The notes beneath the pieces are model-generated. The model did not search any database. It saw only the letters and a list, made by a program, of their open reading frames with translations, and was not told where the DNA came from. DNA of 64,000 nt, taken from positions 25,840 to 89,839 of the forward strand of contig NZ_WQNI01000019.1 in NCBI RefSeq assembly GCF_010993735.1, read 5' to 3'. Source of the stretch: Chelativorans alearensis (GTDB lineage Bacteria; Pseudomonadota; Alphaproteobacteria; Rhizobiales; Rhizobiaceae). Made by a program: the position numbers and the translations under genes. Below, in pieces: positions 55,070 through 64,000 of this stretch; position 1 is the stretch's first letter; each line of letters opens with the position of its first letter.

Positions 55070-55780
55070 CTACGTGGAGAAGAGAAACACGTCGTCTCGC
55101 ACGACTGAATCGGAATACTCGACTGGTGTGCCTTCACCGTCAGTGACGAGCCTTTGGATACGAAGCAGAGGTGCCCCTTCGTCAACCTTGAGATCCGCTG
55201 CTTCGCGGCCGGTAGCGGCAATGACGAACACATGCTGGGAAGCTAGAATGAGCGTGTCTGTGTGGTGCGCGCGCACCAGTTCGTAGAGAGAGCGGGTGTG
55301 CAACGAATGCATTGGCAATCTGGCGGCGATTGTGTTGGGGATGATCGAGACCTGCCGTATGACCGGCCGGCCCTCCAGGATGCGCACGCGGCAGACTTTC
55401 GAGACGGGTTCCGAAAGGGAAAGCCCGAGCACGTGTGCTTCCGTCAGCCTGGCAGGTATTTCCTCGATCGAGAGAAGCCGTGTGGCCGGTAGGAAGCCTG
55501 CTTCGCGTGCGGCGGAAGGAAAGTCCGTCAAACGCTGCCTGTCTGGCCGAATGGCTCGGCGCTCAATAAGTGTCCGCCGCCCCTGGCCTTTCGATACGAT
55601 GCCCTCCTTTTGGATCATCGCAAGAGCCTGACGGATCGTCTTGCGGCTGACCGAGAAATGCGCCGCAAGGTCGGATTCGGAGGGAAGTGCGTCCCCCTTT
55701 TTCCAAAAGCCGTTGGAGAGTTCCGCAGCCATTGCCTGCGCGACGCGCATATAGGCTGAACCGGCATTTCCCGCGGTCAT
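55070..55780 (-). CDS. GntR-family regulator with UTRA domain
   Basis: 236 aa. Winged helix (GFWKKGDALPSESDLAAHF then SVSRKTIRQALAMIQKEGIV) followed by a UTRA ligand-binding domain (TEAHVLGLSLSEPVSKVCRV; LVTDGEGTPVEYSDSVVRDD). The ATG at 55780 overlaps the permease stop (ATGA), so it is the last gene of the sugar ABC operon and probably its repressor; UTRA domains bind sugar phosphates, fitting the FGGY kinase product as inducer. A longer frame upstream lies antiphase in the permease and is not used. Confidence 0.9.
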   Translation of the reverse strand: MTAGNAGSAYMRVAQAMAAELSNGFWKKGDALPSESDLAAHFSVSRKTIRQALAMIQKEGIVSKGQGRRTLIERRAIRPDRQRLTDFPSAAREAGFLPATRLLSIEEIPARLTEAHVLGLSLSEPVSKVCRVRILEGRPVIRQVSIIPNTIAARLPMHSLHTRSLYELVRAHHTDTLILASQHVFVIAATGREAADLKVDEGAPLLRIQRLVTDGEGTPVEYSDSVVRDDVFLFST

Positions 55781-56706
55781 TGCGCCTTTCGTCCAACGTT
55801 GCGCACAAGAACCGCGGCGATGATGATGAGGCCGGTGAAGATGTCCTGGAGGTAGTTGGGAACGCCGAGGATGGTGAGGCCGTTGGCGACAACGGCGATG
55901 ATCGCCGCGCCCAGCAACGTGCCCGCCGCGTTGGGCTGGCCGTCGCGAAAAGCCGTCATGCCGAGAAAAACGGCGGCATAGGCTTGAAGCAGAAAGCCAT
56001 TGCCGCCGGTCGGATGCGCGCTGCCAAGCCGTGCGGTGAGCAGGAGGCCGGCGACGGCGGCAAGCAATGTACACAGGCCAAACGCATAGACGCTGCTCGG
56101 CACGATGGGCACGCCGGTGAGCCGTGCAGCCTCGCGGTTGCCGCCGATGGCCTGCATGCGCCGCCCGAGTTCGGTATAGTCGAGGATCAGTGCTGCGAAG
56201 ATCGTGGCGCCGAGCGCCCAGAGCGTCAGCACCGGCACGGCGGCAAGATAGCCCCGGCCCATGTCCCTGAATGCATCGGGAATGTTGCCGAAGAGGGTGG
56301 CGCCGTCGCTGATCCAGAAAGTAATGCCGCCGACGATCGTGCCCATGGCAAGCGTCATGATGAAGCTCGGCATGCGCCAGGTCGCCACCAGAAAACCGCT
56401 GATGCAGCCGACAGCGAAGCCCGCCGCAAGCGTGGCAATGATGGTCGGAACGATGCCCCAGCCGGCGCCGAACAAGCTGACGGAGACGATGCCGGCCATC
56501 GACACCACCGCACCCACCGAAAGGTCGAACTCCGACAGCGACATCACGAAGGTCGCCCCCAGTGCCACAATGGCCAAAAGCGACATCTGCTGGGTTATGT
56601 TGATGAGATTGGAGCTCTTGGCGAACGCCTCCGGTGACAGCACCGAAAACAGGGCGACGATAGCGGCAAGGCCGAACAGCGTTCCGTAGCGGGCGGAAAA
56701 ATTCAC
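55777..56706 (-). CDS. Ribose/xylose-type ABC transporter permease (RbsC-like)
   Basis: 309 aa, about nine membrane helices. CUT2 permease features: SMAGIVSVSLFGAGWG region, GFLVATWRMPSFIMTLAMGT, YTELGRRMQAIGGNREAARL, and RLGSAHPTGGNGFLLQAYAA. GTG start at 56706 is chosen because GGAGAGGT precedes it and the first helix follows (YGTLFGLAAIVALFSVLSPE). It lies 16 nt after the ATPase gene and is coupled to the GntR gene. Confidence 0.92.
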   Translation of the reverse strand: MNFSARYGTLFGLAAIVALFSVLSPEAFAKSSNLINITQQMSLLAIVALGATFVMSLSEFDLSVGAVVSMAGIVSVSLFGAGWGIVPTIIATLAAGFAVGCISGFLVATWRMPSFIMTLAMGTIVGGITFWISDGATLFGNIPDAFRDMGRGYLAAVPVLTLWALGATIFAALILDYTELGRRMQAIGGNREAARLTGVPIVPSSVYAFGLCTLLAAVAGLLLTARLGSAHPTGGNGFLLQAYAAVFLGMTAFRDGQPNAAGTLLGAAIIAVVANGLTILGVPNYLQDIFTGLIIIAAVLVRNVGRKAQ

Positions 56707-56722
56707 AGGTGTACCTCTCCGG

Positions 56723-58237
56723 CTAATCGGCTTTCTGGAGATCGCCGTGATCGGGCGCATGGAAGGTCGCATCGAGAACCGATTGCCGGGTGACGGCATC
56801 GTTCGGCGCATCGAGCGTGATACGACCGTGCGCCATCACCAGCACGCGGCCCGCCAGCATCAGCAACTCCTCTATGTCGCTCGTCACGAACAGGACAGCA
56901 CCGCCGCTTTCAGCAAATCGACGGCACATTGCATGAATCTCCGCCTTCGAGCGCACGTCGACGCCGCGTGTCGGCTCGTCGAGCAGAAGAAGCCCCGCTT
57001 CATCGCCGAACCAGCGGCCGATCATGATCTTTTGCTGATTGCCTCCCGAGAGCGTGGAAACACGGTCGGAGAGCTTTCCATATTTTACATTGCGGTCGGC
57101 AAGAAGCTTGCGGACACCGCGGCGTGCGGCACGCCAGGAAAGTACCGGCAGTTTTGATATTGCGCGATATAGCGACAGGCGCGGCAGCATCGCGTTGTCC
57201 AGTACCGAATGGTGCATGACGAGGCCGCAATTGCGCCGGTCTTCGGGAACATAGGCCACACCTGCGGCTATCCGGTCTGCAATACCGGAACAGGGCAGCA
57301 CCTTTCCGTTGATCTTGATTTCGCCGCGCGCAAGCGAATTGGCGCCCCAGATGGAGGCAAGGAGGCTCGACCGCCCGCTGCCGACGACGCCGTAAAGACC
57401 GACGATCTCTCCTTGCGCCACCGTGAGCGCGAGTGGCGGACGGAAAGATGCCGGTGTGAAGCCTGAAAGTTCAAGCAGGGGCGCGCCGATCTTGCCCGGC
57501 ACAGCGGCCCGTTCGTGCTTCAATTCCTCACCGGCCATCAGGGCCACGATCTGGTCACGCGTCGTGTCTTTCAGATGTCCCTCGCCCACCGTTCGGCCGT
57601 TGCGCAGCACCGTGTAGTCGTCGGCCACGGCGAATATCTCGTCGAGCCTGTGCGAGACGAAGATGACGGCGCAGCCATGGTCGGCAAGCCGACGGACGAC
57701 CCCGCGCAATATCTCGGCTTCGCCTTCGCTGAGTGAGGCCGTGGGCTCGTCGAGTACCAGGATCCGCGCTTCGTCCATGAGCGAACGCAGGATCTCGACG
57801 ATCTGGCACTTGGCCGTCGATAGCTGGCCGACCGCTATGTCGATGTCGAGGTCCAGCCCGTGCCGGTCGCGCACGGCGGCAAAGCGCGCTCGCATCTCGC
57901 GCCACCCGACAAGACCGAATCTGCGCGGATAGCGACGCCCGACGAAGGCATTCTCGTAAGCCGTGAAGCCGGGTACGAGGTTGAGTTCCTGGTGCACGAA
58001 ACGCAGGCCCGAACCTTCCGCAGCATGCGGGTCGGCGGGTGCATAGGCGCGGCCGGCGATCCGCATCGTGCCGCCGTCGGGCCGATGAACACTCGAAAGG
58101 CATTTCAACAGCGTGGATTTGCCGGCGCCGTTTTCTCCAAGAAGCGCATGAACACGCCCGGCGGCGACACGCATCTGCACGCCGTCAAGCGCCATGACGC
58201 CGCCGAACCGTTTCGTGAGCCCGTCAATCTGGAGCAT
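56723..58237 (-). CDS. Sugar ABC transporter ATP-binding protein (RbsA-like, two ATPase domains)
   Basis: 504 aa. First ATPase domain: Walker A GENGAGKS (34-41), Walker B ILVLDEPTASLS; second domain: GVVGSGRS, in which Arg replaces the Walker A Lys as usual in this family, then LSGGNQQKIMIGRW and LLLLDEPTRGVDV. The first signature is LSTAKCQIVEI. The ATG at 58237 (MLQIDGLTKRFGG) is preferred over a TTG seven codons upstream. It energises the RbsC-like permease; substrate probably a pentose, hexose or polyol. Confidence 0.93.
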   Translation of the reverse strand: MLQIDGLTKRFGGVMALDGVQMRVAAGRVHALLGENGAGKSTLLKCLSSVHRPDGGTMRIAGRAYAPADPHAAEGSGLRFVHQELNLVPGFTAYENAFVGRRYPRRFGLVGWREMRARFAAVRDRHGLDLDIDIAVGQLSTAKCQIVEILRSLMDEARILVLDEPTASLSEGEAEILRGVVRRLADHGCAVIFVSHRLDEIFAVADDYTVLRNGRTVGEGHLKDTTRDQIVALMAGEELKHERAAVPGKIGAPLLELSGFTPASFRPPLALTVAQGEIVGLYGVVGSGRSSLLASIWGANSLARGEIKINGKVLPCSGIADRIAAGVAYVPEDRRNCGLVMHHSVLDNAMLPRLSLYRAISKLPVLSWRAARRGVRKLLADRNVKYGKLSDRVSTLSGGNQQKIMIGRWFGDEAGLLLLDEPTRGVDVRSKAEIHAMCRRFAESGGAVLFVTSDIEELLMLAGRVLVMAHGRITLDAPNDAVTRQSVLDATFHAPDHGDLQKAD

Positions 58238-58248
58238 CGCGATGGCGG

Positions 58249-59163
58249 CTATTCGCAATCGGCGCCAAGGCTTTCGCGGTCGACGACCATGGCATCGACG
58301 AATATTTCCTTGCCGCTAGGCTGGCCGCCGTCGAACACCGCGCCGATCTCCTCTACCGCCGCCCGCGCAATGCCTGCGAAGTCCTGGCGCACGGTCGCGA
58401 CCAGATTGGTGCATTGACCGATCAGGTCGACCGCCTGCGGATTGCCGTCGATGCCGGCGATCACGATGTCGGAATCGGGCATGTCGCTCTGCAGCGCCAG
58501 AAGCGCGCCGATGGCGGGTTCGTCCCAGGCGGCCCACACGCCGTCGATCTCCTCGCCGTGCTGGCGGATAAAGGTCTCCATGGCCTGGCGCGCATTATCG
58601 ATCGGGCCCGGCACCTGTACATAATGCTCGGCGATCACCTTGATATTCGAGTTCTCCTCAAGCGCCTTGTCCAACGCGAGTTCGCGCTGGCGCACACCGG
58701 GATGCGCAGAGTGGAAGAACTTGACGATGTTGCCCTCGCCGCCGAGTGCCTCGAACAGGTAATCCGACAAGATCGTGCCGAGAGCGAAATTGTCGGTAGT
58801 GATGTTGGCGCTGACACCGTCGGCCAGAGCGCCGTCGAGCGCGAAAACGGGAATGCCCTTTTCGGCCGCCGCGGCCACCTGGTCGCCCACCTGGTTGGGA
58901 TCGACGCTGACCAGAACGATGGCGTCGACGCCGGCGTTCGTCACGTCCTCGATGCGGCTGGCAAGCTGTTGAAAATCGCCGCGCGTATCCACGACATTCA
59001 CGCTCCAGCCCTTGGCCTCGGAATTGCCTGTGAACGTCTCCACCATGTCGTTGGTGGCAACGGAGCTTAGATAGGGTGTGAGTACCGCGACTTCTTCCGC
59101 CCAAGCGCCGGTTACCGCGCCCACTCCAGCAAGCGCCGTCAGCATTGACAGTATCCGTTTCAT
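58249..59163 (-). CDS. Sugar ABC transporter substrate-binding protein (RbsB-like)
   Basis: 304 aa periplasmic-binding protein with signal peptide MKRILSMLTALAGVGAVTGA, cleaved near WAEE. Type I fold: TPYLSSVATNDMVETF, DAIVLVSVDPNQVGDQVAAA, GIPVFALDGALADGVSANIT, and the hinge IDGVWAAWDEPAIGALLALQ. AAAGGAGGGTAAA sits just before the ATG at 59163. It follows the kinase gene and precedes the ATPase gene. Confidence 0.93.
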   Translation of the reverse strand: MKRILSMLTALAGVGAVTGAWAEEVAVLTPYLSSVATNDMVETFTGNSEAKGWSVNVVDTRGDFQQLASRIEDVTNAGVDAIVLVSVDPNQVGDQVAAAAEKGIPVFALDGALADGVSANITTDNFALGTILSDYLFEALGGEGNIVKFFHSAHPGVRQRELALDKALEENSNIKVIAEHYVQVPGPIDNARQAMETFIRQHGEEIDGVWAAWDEPAIGALLALQSDMPDSDIVIAGIDGNPQAVDLIGQCTNLVATVRQDFAGIARAAVEEIGAVFDGGQPSGKEIFVDAMVVDRESLGADCE

Positions 59164-59195
59164 TTTACCCTCCTTTATTTGGTTCCCGGTCTTTC

Positions 59196-60674
59196 TCAGC
59201 CCTGGCTCAGCCATCCGGCCTGCTTGCGCGCGAAATCCGATGCGGCCAGATAGGTCCGATACCTTCCGTCTGCGCGGTCCGCCCGCTCGGGGCGCGGTGC
59301 AATTATTTTGTTGGCGCGCGCGAGCGCACTGTTATCGACCATAATCCCCGTCTTAGGCGCCACTATCCGCAGTACGCCGAGCGCCGTCATCTCCAGGCTA
59401 TCGTCTGGAATGGAGATCTCTTGCTTCAGCGCATCGGCGAGCATCTGCTGCTGCAATGGGTTACGTGCGGCGCCGCCGATGACCGTCAGCGGCGACGGCG
59501 GCAGGCCGGCGTATTCCAGATTATGTCGGACGGCAAAGGCGACGCCTTCCATCACGGCGTAGGCCAGCGCGCCGCTGTCGTGAACGCGGTCGAGACCAAG
59601 AAAGGCACCACGCACGCGCTGGTCTTCAAACGGGGCGCGCTCGCCCGATAAATAGGGGAGGAAAAGGGAGGTGGGCGGCGTGTTATCGGCCGGCTGCGCC
59701 TCGGCAAGCAAGGCGCCGACCGGTTTTCCTGTCAGTTCGGCCAACCAGTCCATGGCCGCACCCGCCGTCAGAAATGGCGAGATGATGATGGCGTGACCCG
59801 GTCGGACAGGGTCCGCGAGCGTATAGATCGTCCGGGGCGGGGCTGCCTGAGACATCGGCAGGGTGGCTGCCACCCAGCCGGTAGTGCCGAGATAGGCATA
59901 GGCCGAGCCGGGCCGATCGGCAAAGGCGCCCCAAGTGGCAGCGGCGGCGTCGCCGGTACCATTATAGACGGGTATGCCTGCAGGCAGCCCAAGTTCATTT
60001 GCGGGCTCGGGCAGGATCGGCCCGACGACAGCGTCGGCCGGCAATATCTCCGGCAAGACCTCCGCGCCCTGGTCAGCGCATCTCAAAAGCTCACTATCCC
60101 AACCGCGCGTGGCCATGTTCATCAGGCCGGTCGTGGAGGCTGTCGTAGGGTCGGTGACAGCGCGTCCTGTCAATCTGAAGGTGACGGCGTCTTTGGCGCC
60201 AAAGGCCCAATACACGTCCTTTCCCAGGGCGCTATCCGGAAGGAAGCGGTCGAGACACATCAGCTTCAGGATGGTATGTGCTGGATCGAGGTGGTTTCCG
60301 GTGCGCTGCCCATAATCGTCGGGAAGTTGCTCTGAAAGCATGGCGACGGTCGCTTCATCGAGTCGCCGGTCCGAATAGAGCACCGCGTGTCCGAGCGGCA
60401 GGCCGTCGGCCGAAAGTGGGATCAGGTTCTGCATGGAGCCGGTAAAGGCTATGGCCGCGACGGCATCCTTGCTCTCGATATCAACGAGCGCCGCCTTCAG
60501 CGCGGACCACCATTCTTCGGGGTGCTGTTCCTTAGACCGGTCGGCGCCCGATCGCGTCTGGATCGGGTGCGCGTTCACCGCGCGGATAGTCCCGCCCTCC
60601 CCGAACACGACAGCCTTCAAGGCTGACGAGCCTATGTCGATGACCAAAAGATTCTGGTTCAACCCCGTTCCCAT
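59196..60674 (-). CDS. FGGY-family carbohydrate kinase (xylulokinase/gluconokinase-like)
   Basis: 492 aa. N-terminal ATPase-core motif LLVIDIGSSALKAVVFGEG, EEWWSALKAALVD, the FGGY segment DPTTASTTGLMNMATRGWDS, and the second signature MEGVAFAVRHNLEYAGLPP with VIGGAARNPLQQQMLADAL. Phosphorylates a sugar, keto-sugar or polyol imported by the transporter encoded just downstream. First gene of the five-gene operon kinase-SBP-ATPase-permease-GntR. Confidence 0.92.
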   Translation of the reverse strand: MGTGLNQNLLVIDIGSSALKAVVFGEGGTIRAVNAHPIQTRSGADRSKEQHPEEWWSALKAALVDIESKDAVAAIAFTGSMQNLIPLSADGLPLGHAVLYSDRRLDEATVAMLSEQLPDDYGQRTGNHLDPAHTILKLMCLDRFLPDSALGKDVYWAFGAKDAVTFRLTGRAVTDPTTASTTGLMNMATRGWDSELLRCADQGAEVLPEILPADAVVGPILPEPANELGLPAGIPVYNGTGDAAAATWGAFADRPGSAYAYLGTTGWVAATLPMSQAAPPRTIYTLADPVRPGHAIIISPFLTAGAAMDWLAELTGKPVGALLAEAQPADNTPPTSLFLPYLSGERAPFEDQRVRGAFLGLDRVHDSGALAYAVMEGVAFAVRHNLEYAGLPPSPLTVIGGAARNPLQQQMLADALKQEISIPDDSLEMTALGVLRIVAPKTGIMVDNSALARANKIIAPRPERADRADGRYRTYLAASDFARKQAGWLSQG

Positions 60675-60858
60675 ACGAACGCTATGATCCCCTCCCGGCG
60701 TTCATCGTGCGCGCAATCGCGCTGTGAGACGCTTCGTGTTCTTGTATCGCGCGTTAACCGTGGAGAGCATGCCGCCGGCGGTGGCTTGTCAAGGACAGTC
60801 CCACGGTGCTGCGCGATATGCTTCCCAAGAGGGACAAAGTCTTCTCGATTCGGACAAG

Positions 60859-61890
60859 CTATGGCCGCAGGTATTTGCCGTACCGCGCCGGGCTAGCGCC
60901 GGAATAGCACCGGAAGGCGGCAGCGAAACGCCCGGCATTGGCATAGCCAACGCGAGACGCGATATCGCCCACCAGCAGGCCGCTGTGTGCCAGAAGCATG
61001 CATGCGTGCTCCATGCGGCGCACGGTCAGATACTCATGCGGCGACACCCCGACGAAGCGTCGCATGCCGGTCGTCAATGTGCGCTGCGACACGCCGAGCC
61101 GTGCCGCCAGCGCGCCGATCGTCATTCCAAGCATGGATGGATCGTCGAGCATCGCCTTGAAACGGCGCACATAGTGCGGCAGCGGACCGCTGACGGTGGC
61201 GCTCGCCGTTTCGACCGCCGTGCAGGGTATGTGCTCGAAGACCGTTTCAAGCACGGCGTTGACTAGCGGCGTGGGTGACGGCGCGGCATGTGCGGGCGAG
61301 GATAACTCCATCTGCTCGGCGACCATCAGGCCGATAAGCCTGGCGATCCGCCGGCCGGCAGGTGCGTCGAGATCGATCTCCGGGGCGAAGATCGGCGTGC
61401 AGCGAAGCGGCTTGCCGACATAGCGCCGGTAGGCGCGCTCCACGAAACCGCGCTCCAGGCGCAACATGATCTGTGTTGTGTCGGCGTGCCAGTTGGAACG
61501 CACGTAGGAGCCGGGCGACAGGATGAGGCCGCTTCCCCTCCGCGAGGAGACGCGCTGATTGCCGTACAAGACGTCAGCCCCACCTTTTAAGGGGAATTCG
61601 AGCATGTAGAAGGTGTCGAACATGCCGGCTTCCACGACGACGTCGGGTCCGTAGCGCAGAAGATTGAGCGAAGTGCCTTCGCCAGTGATGACGTGGTGGC
61701 GGAAGTCCAGTGCCGTCTCGCCCTGTGGCATCGTCAGGCTGTGTGGGCGGTAGCGCGCCGAAATCGCGGCTACGGCCTCGGCAACGTGAGAAGTGCGCAA
61801 TCCCGGCACCTGGCTGAGCCGGTTCGAGGCATCGATGAGATCGGGCACCGTCATCATAGCAGAATAGGCAGGCGAAAAATCCCTGTCCAC
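60859..61890 (-). CDS. AraC-family transcriptional regulator
   Basis: 343 aa. N-terminal AraC-binding-like sensor (residues about 40-200; RYGPDVVVEAGMFDTFYMLE) and C-terminal AraC domain with two helix-turn-helix motifs (IGALAARLGVSQRTLTTGMR and VGDIASRVGYANAGRFAAAF, then RCYSGASPARYGKYLRP). The start could also be the ATG at 61857. It lies upstream of the kinase operon in the same direction, with a gap of about 185 bp, so it may activate it or be an independent regulator. Confidence 0.9.
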   Translation of the reverse strand: MDRDFSPAYSAMMTVPDLIDASNRLSQVPGLRTSHVAEAVAAISARYRPHSLTMPQGETALDFRHHVITGEGTSLNLLRYGPDVVVEAGMFDTFYMLEFPLKGGADVLYGNQRVSSRRGSGLILSPGSYVRSNWHADTTQIMLRLERGFVERAYRRYVGKPLRCTPIFAPEIDLDAPAGRRIARLIGLMVAEQMELSSPAHAAPSPTPLVNAVLETVFEHIPCTAVETASATVSGPLPHYVRRFKAMLDDPSMLGMTIGALAARLGVSQRTLTTGMRRFVGVSPHEYLTVRRMEHACMLLAHSGLLVGDIASRVGYANAGRFAAAFRCYSGASPARYGKYLRP

Positions 61891-62067
61891 CGCGCAGAAC
61901 GAATGCGGGGAGAAGGAACAAGTTGGCCGATGATCGCAAATTCAGGAAACGTGCAGTCCCTTTGGATTCAAGGCCTTTGGATTTTTGGATTCTCCCCTTT
62001 GCCTTGTTTGACTTGTTACCTTCGGGCCTGCGCATGATTGCGGTGTTCCACAAAGAGGGCAACGGCC
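61891..62067. promoter_or_regulatory. Upstream region of trpB with triple TTTGGATT repeat
   Basis: TTTGGATT occurs at 61961-61968, 61976-61983 and 61984-61991. AAAGAGGG at about 62052-62059 is the ribosome binding site for trpB at 62068. No leader peptide with Trp codons, attenuator hairpin or trpF gene is visible upstream. Confidence 0.3.
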
Positions 62068-63288
62068 ATGACCGCGCAGACCAGACCCAACTCGTTCCGG
62101 ACGGGTCCAGACGAAGGTGGGATGTTCGGGATCTTCGGCGGCCGCTTTGTCGCCGAGACGCTGATGCCTTTGATCCTGGATCTTGAGGCGCACTGGGCGG
62201 CGGCCAGGAACGACCCGGCGTTTGCGGGCGAGCTGGCGCATCTTGGCACGCACTACACGGGCCGGCCCTCGCCGCTCTATTTCGCTGAACGGCTGACCGC
62301 GCATCTGGGCGGGGCCAAGGTCTACTTCAAGCGCGACGAGCTGAACCACACGGGCTCGCACAAGATCAACAATTGCCTGGGCCAGATCCTCTTGGCGCAG
62401 CGCATGGGCAAGAGGCGCATCATCGCCGAGACGGGGGCGGGTCAGCACGGCGTGGCGACGGCCACGGTGGCCGCCCGCTTCGGCCTGCCCTGCGTCGTCT
62501 ATATGGGCGCCACCGATGTCGAGCGGCAGGCGCCCAACGTCTTCCGCATGAAGCTTCTGGGGGCCGAGGTGAAGCCGGTGTCGGCCGGCCACGGCACGCT
62601 GAAGGACGCCATGAACGAGGCGCTGCGCGACTGGGTGACCAATGTCGAGGACACCTATTACCTGATCGGCACGGCGGCCGGCCCGCACCCCTATCCGGAG
62701 ATGGTGCGCGACTTCCAGTCGGTGATCGGCACGGAAGTGAAGGAGCAGATCGTGCAGGCCGAGGGGCGGCTGCCGGACCTGCTGGTGGCGGCGGTCGGCG
62801 GCGGCTCCAACGCCATCGGCCTGTTCCACCCCTTCCTCGACGACAAGGAGGTAGCCCTCGTCGGCGTGGAAGCCGGCGGCAGGGGGCTTGCCGGCGACGA
62901 GCACTGCGCCTCGCTGACGGCCGGCCGGCCCGGCGTGCTGCACGGCAACCGCACCTACCTGCTGCAGACCGCGGACGGGCAGATCAAGGACGGGCACTCC
63001 ATCTCCGCCGGGCTCGACTATCCCGGCATCGGCCCGGAGCATGCGTGGCTGAAGGAGTCCGGCCGCGTCGACTACGTGCCCATCATGGACCACGAGGCGC
63101 TGGAGGCCTTCCAGCTTCTGACGAGGCTCGAGGGCATCATCCCGGCGCTGGAGCCGTCCCACGCGCTGGCCGAGGTCGTCAAGCGCGCGCCGACCATGGC
63201 ACGCGACAAGATCATCGTCATGAACCTGTGCGGGCGCGGCGACAAGGACGTCTTCTCCGTCGCCAGGCATCTCGACATGGATATCTGA
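62068..63288 (+). CDS. trpB: Tryptophan synthase beta subunit
   Basis: 406 aa. Pyridoxal-phosphate Lys99 in [10 protein letters not shown], the [15 protein letters not shown] loop, and the phosphate-binding GGGSNAIG; catalyses indole plus serine to tryptophan in the alpha2beta2 complex. The ATG at 62068 ([20 protein letters not shown]) is the family's usual start and has AAAGAGGG upstream. cutA starts 12 nt after its stop, and trpA follows cutA with an ATGA overlap. Confidence 0.97.
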   Translation: MTAQTRPNSFRTGPDEGGMFGIFGGRFVAETLMPLILDLEAHWAAARNDPAFAGELAHLGTHYTGRPSPLYFAERLTAHLGGAKVYFKRDELNHTGSHKINNCLGQILLAQRMGKRRIIAETGAGQHGVATATVAARFGLPCVVYMGATDVERQAPNVFRMKLLGAEVKPVSAGHGTLKDAMNEALRDWVTNVEDTYYLIGTAAGPHPYPEMVRDFQSVIGTEVKEQIVQAEGRLPDLLVAAVGGGSNAIGLFHPFLDDKEVALVGVEAGGRGLAGDEHCASLTAGRPGVLHGNRTYLLQTADGQIKDGHSISAGLDYPGIGPEHAWLKESGRVDYVPIMDHEALEAFQLLTRLEGIIPALEPSHALAEVVKRAPTMARDKIIVMNLCGRGDKDVFSVARHLDMDI

Positions 63289-63299
63289 CACCAACGGCC

Positions 63300-63629
63300 A
63301 TGACGCTGCATTTCGTCGACATATGGGTCAATTGCCCCGACCGGGAGACGGCGGGAAGAATAGCCGATGCCTGCATCGAAAAGCGGCTGGTCGCCTGCGC
63401 CAGCATCTTCGCGGCCGTCGAAAGCCGCTATCGCTGGCGGGGGGCGGTGGAGACGGCGCAAGAGGTGCCGCTGCTCTTGAAGACGCGCGCCGAGCATTTC
63501 GAGGCCGTGTGCGCGACCGTGCGCCCGCTGCACCCCTACGACACACCGTCCATCGTGGCGACGGCGATCGGCGACATCGATCAGCGCTATGCCGACTGGC
63601 TGCGCAAGGAAACAAGGGAGCCGGCATGA
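63300..63629 (+). CDS. cutA: CutA-family divalent-cation tolerance protein
   Basis: 109 aa. CutA core pattern: [17 protein letters not shown], the central [20 protein letters not shown], and [13 protein letters not shown] with the conserved HPY-P motif. Trimeric PII-like fold proteins of unclear role, linked to copper tolerance. It sits between trpB and trpA: 11 nt after trpB and with its stop overlapping the trpA start (ATGA). Confidence 0.95.
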   Translation: MTLHFVDIWVNCPDRETAGRIADACIEKRLVACASIFAAVESRYRWRGAVETAQEVPLLLKTRAEHFEAVCATVRPLHPYDTPSIVATAIGDIDQRYADWLRKETREPA

Positions 63630-64000
63630 CCGCCACGCGCATCGACACGCTTTTCGCCAAGCTCAGGCAGGAGAACCGGCCGGCGCTGGTGACCTATTTC
63701 ATGGGCGGCGACCCGGACTACGCGACCGCGCTGTCGATCATGAAGGCGCTGCCGAAGGCCGGCGCCGACATCATCGAGCTCGGCATGCCGTTCTCCGACC
63801 CCATGGCCGACGGCCCGGCCATCCAGGCGGCGGGCCTGCGGGCCCTGAAGGGCGGACAAACGCTGGCCAGGACGCTGCAGATGGCCAAGAGCTTCCGCCA
63901 GGAGGACGACCACACGCCGATCGTCATGATGGGCTACTACAACCCCATCTACATCTACGGCGTCGACCGCTTCCTCAAGGATGCGGTGGAAGCCGGCATC
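63626..64000 (+). CDS. trpA: Tryptophan synthase alpha subunit, cut by window edge
   Basis: First 125 codons ([20 protein letters not shown]). Catalytic Glu51 in [11 protein letters not shown] and Asp62 in ADGPAIQ are in place; [11 protein letters not shown] follows. Converts indole-3-glycerol phosphate to indole. Its ATG overlaps the cutA stop (ATGA). The gene continues past 64000. Confidence 0.96.
   Translation, partial: MTATRIDTLFAKLRQENRPALVTYFMGGDPDYATALSIMKALPKAGADIIELGMPFSDPMADGPAIQAAGLRALKGGQTLARTLQMAKSFRQEDDHTPIVMMGYYNPIYIYGVDRFLKDAVEAGI

Noticed and set aside
56723..58237. Missing Walker A lysine in the second ATPase domain
   Set aside because: GxGR in the second domain is normal for RbsA-type proteins, so it is not a defect.

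Overview
The window reads as a chromosomal segment of a GC-rich alphaproteobacterium, most likely Hyphomicrobiales (Phyllobacteriaceae/Mesorhizobium-Aminobacter type). The reasons are the density of ABC and TRAP catabolic operons, a TGA-N9-TCA iron-responsive (RirA/IRO-like) box before a siderophore receptor, two rhizobial-type palindromic intergenic elements (RIME-like), and the family relationships of the proteins. Genus-level placement is inference.

Region 1 (1-4.2 kb) and region 5 (38.1-42.9 kb) are the most unusual. Each holds one very large gene (1107 and 1564 codons) that ends in a YopT/AvrPphB-like C58 cysteine-protease domain with an intact Cys-His-Asp triad. The two genes point toward each other across about 34 kb, lie in AT-rich surroundings, and differ completely in their N-terminal halves. 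They look like effectors or toxins with a shared catalytic module; no secretion-system gene is visible in the window.

Region 2 (4.2-8.3 kb) has a DUF3179 protein, a frameshifted AhpD-like gene, and an ArsR-SRPBCC fusion regulator whose promoter is overlapped by a perfect palindrome. Region 3 (7.3-26.9 kb) is a sulfatase-rich catabolic island. It holds a CUT1 sugar ABC transporter (without its ATPase) with a LysR regulator, a sulfatase and a DUF4432 sugar-epimerase-like protein. Next come a complete dipeptide-type ABC transporter with a DapA-family enzyme under a FadR-type regulator, and divergently two Gfo/Idh/MocA oxidoreductases, a second DapA-family enzyme and a second sulfatase. It ends with a YeiH-type putative sulfate exporter. 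Together these suggest uptake and breakdown of sulfated sugars or sugar acids.

Region 4 (27.4-36.8 kb) is a two-gene surface module: a secreted protein with seven DUF11-like repeats carrying EF-hand-like loops, followed by a large outer-membrane beta-barrel protein. It is bracketed by two inverted RIME-like elements, one of which overlaps the start of the first gene. An AraC-type regulator follows.

Region 6 (43.2-52.3 kb) is a TRAP-transporter catabolic operon: LysR, DctP/Q/M, DapA-family enzyme, molybdopterin oxidoreductase, an SDR lacking the usual Tyr/Lys, and a D-amino-acid-dehydrogenase-like flavoprotein. Region 7 (52.4-54.6 kb) is the TonB-dependent siderophore receptor. Region 8 (55.1-60.7 kb) is a ribose-type sugar ABC operon with an FGGY kinase and a UTRA-GntR regulator, followed by an AraC regulator. 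Region 9 (62.0-64.0 kb) is trpB-cutA-trpA, with trpA cut by the window edge.

Most long reading frames antisense to these genes are shadows of high-GC coding sequence and are not annotated. I saw no rRNA, tRNA, CRISPR array, transposase or integrase.
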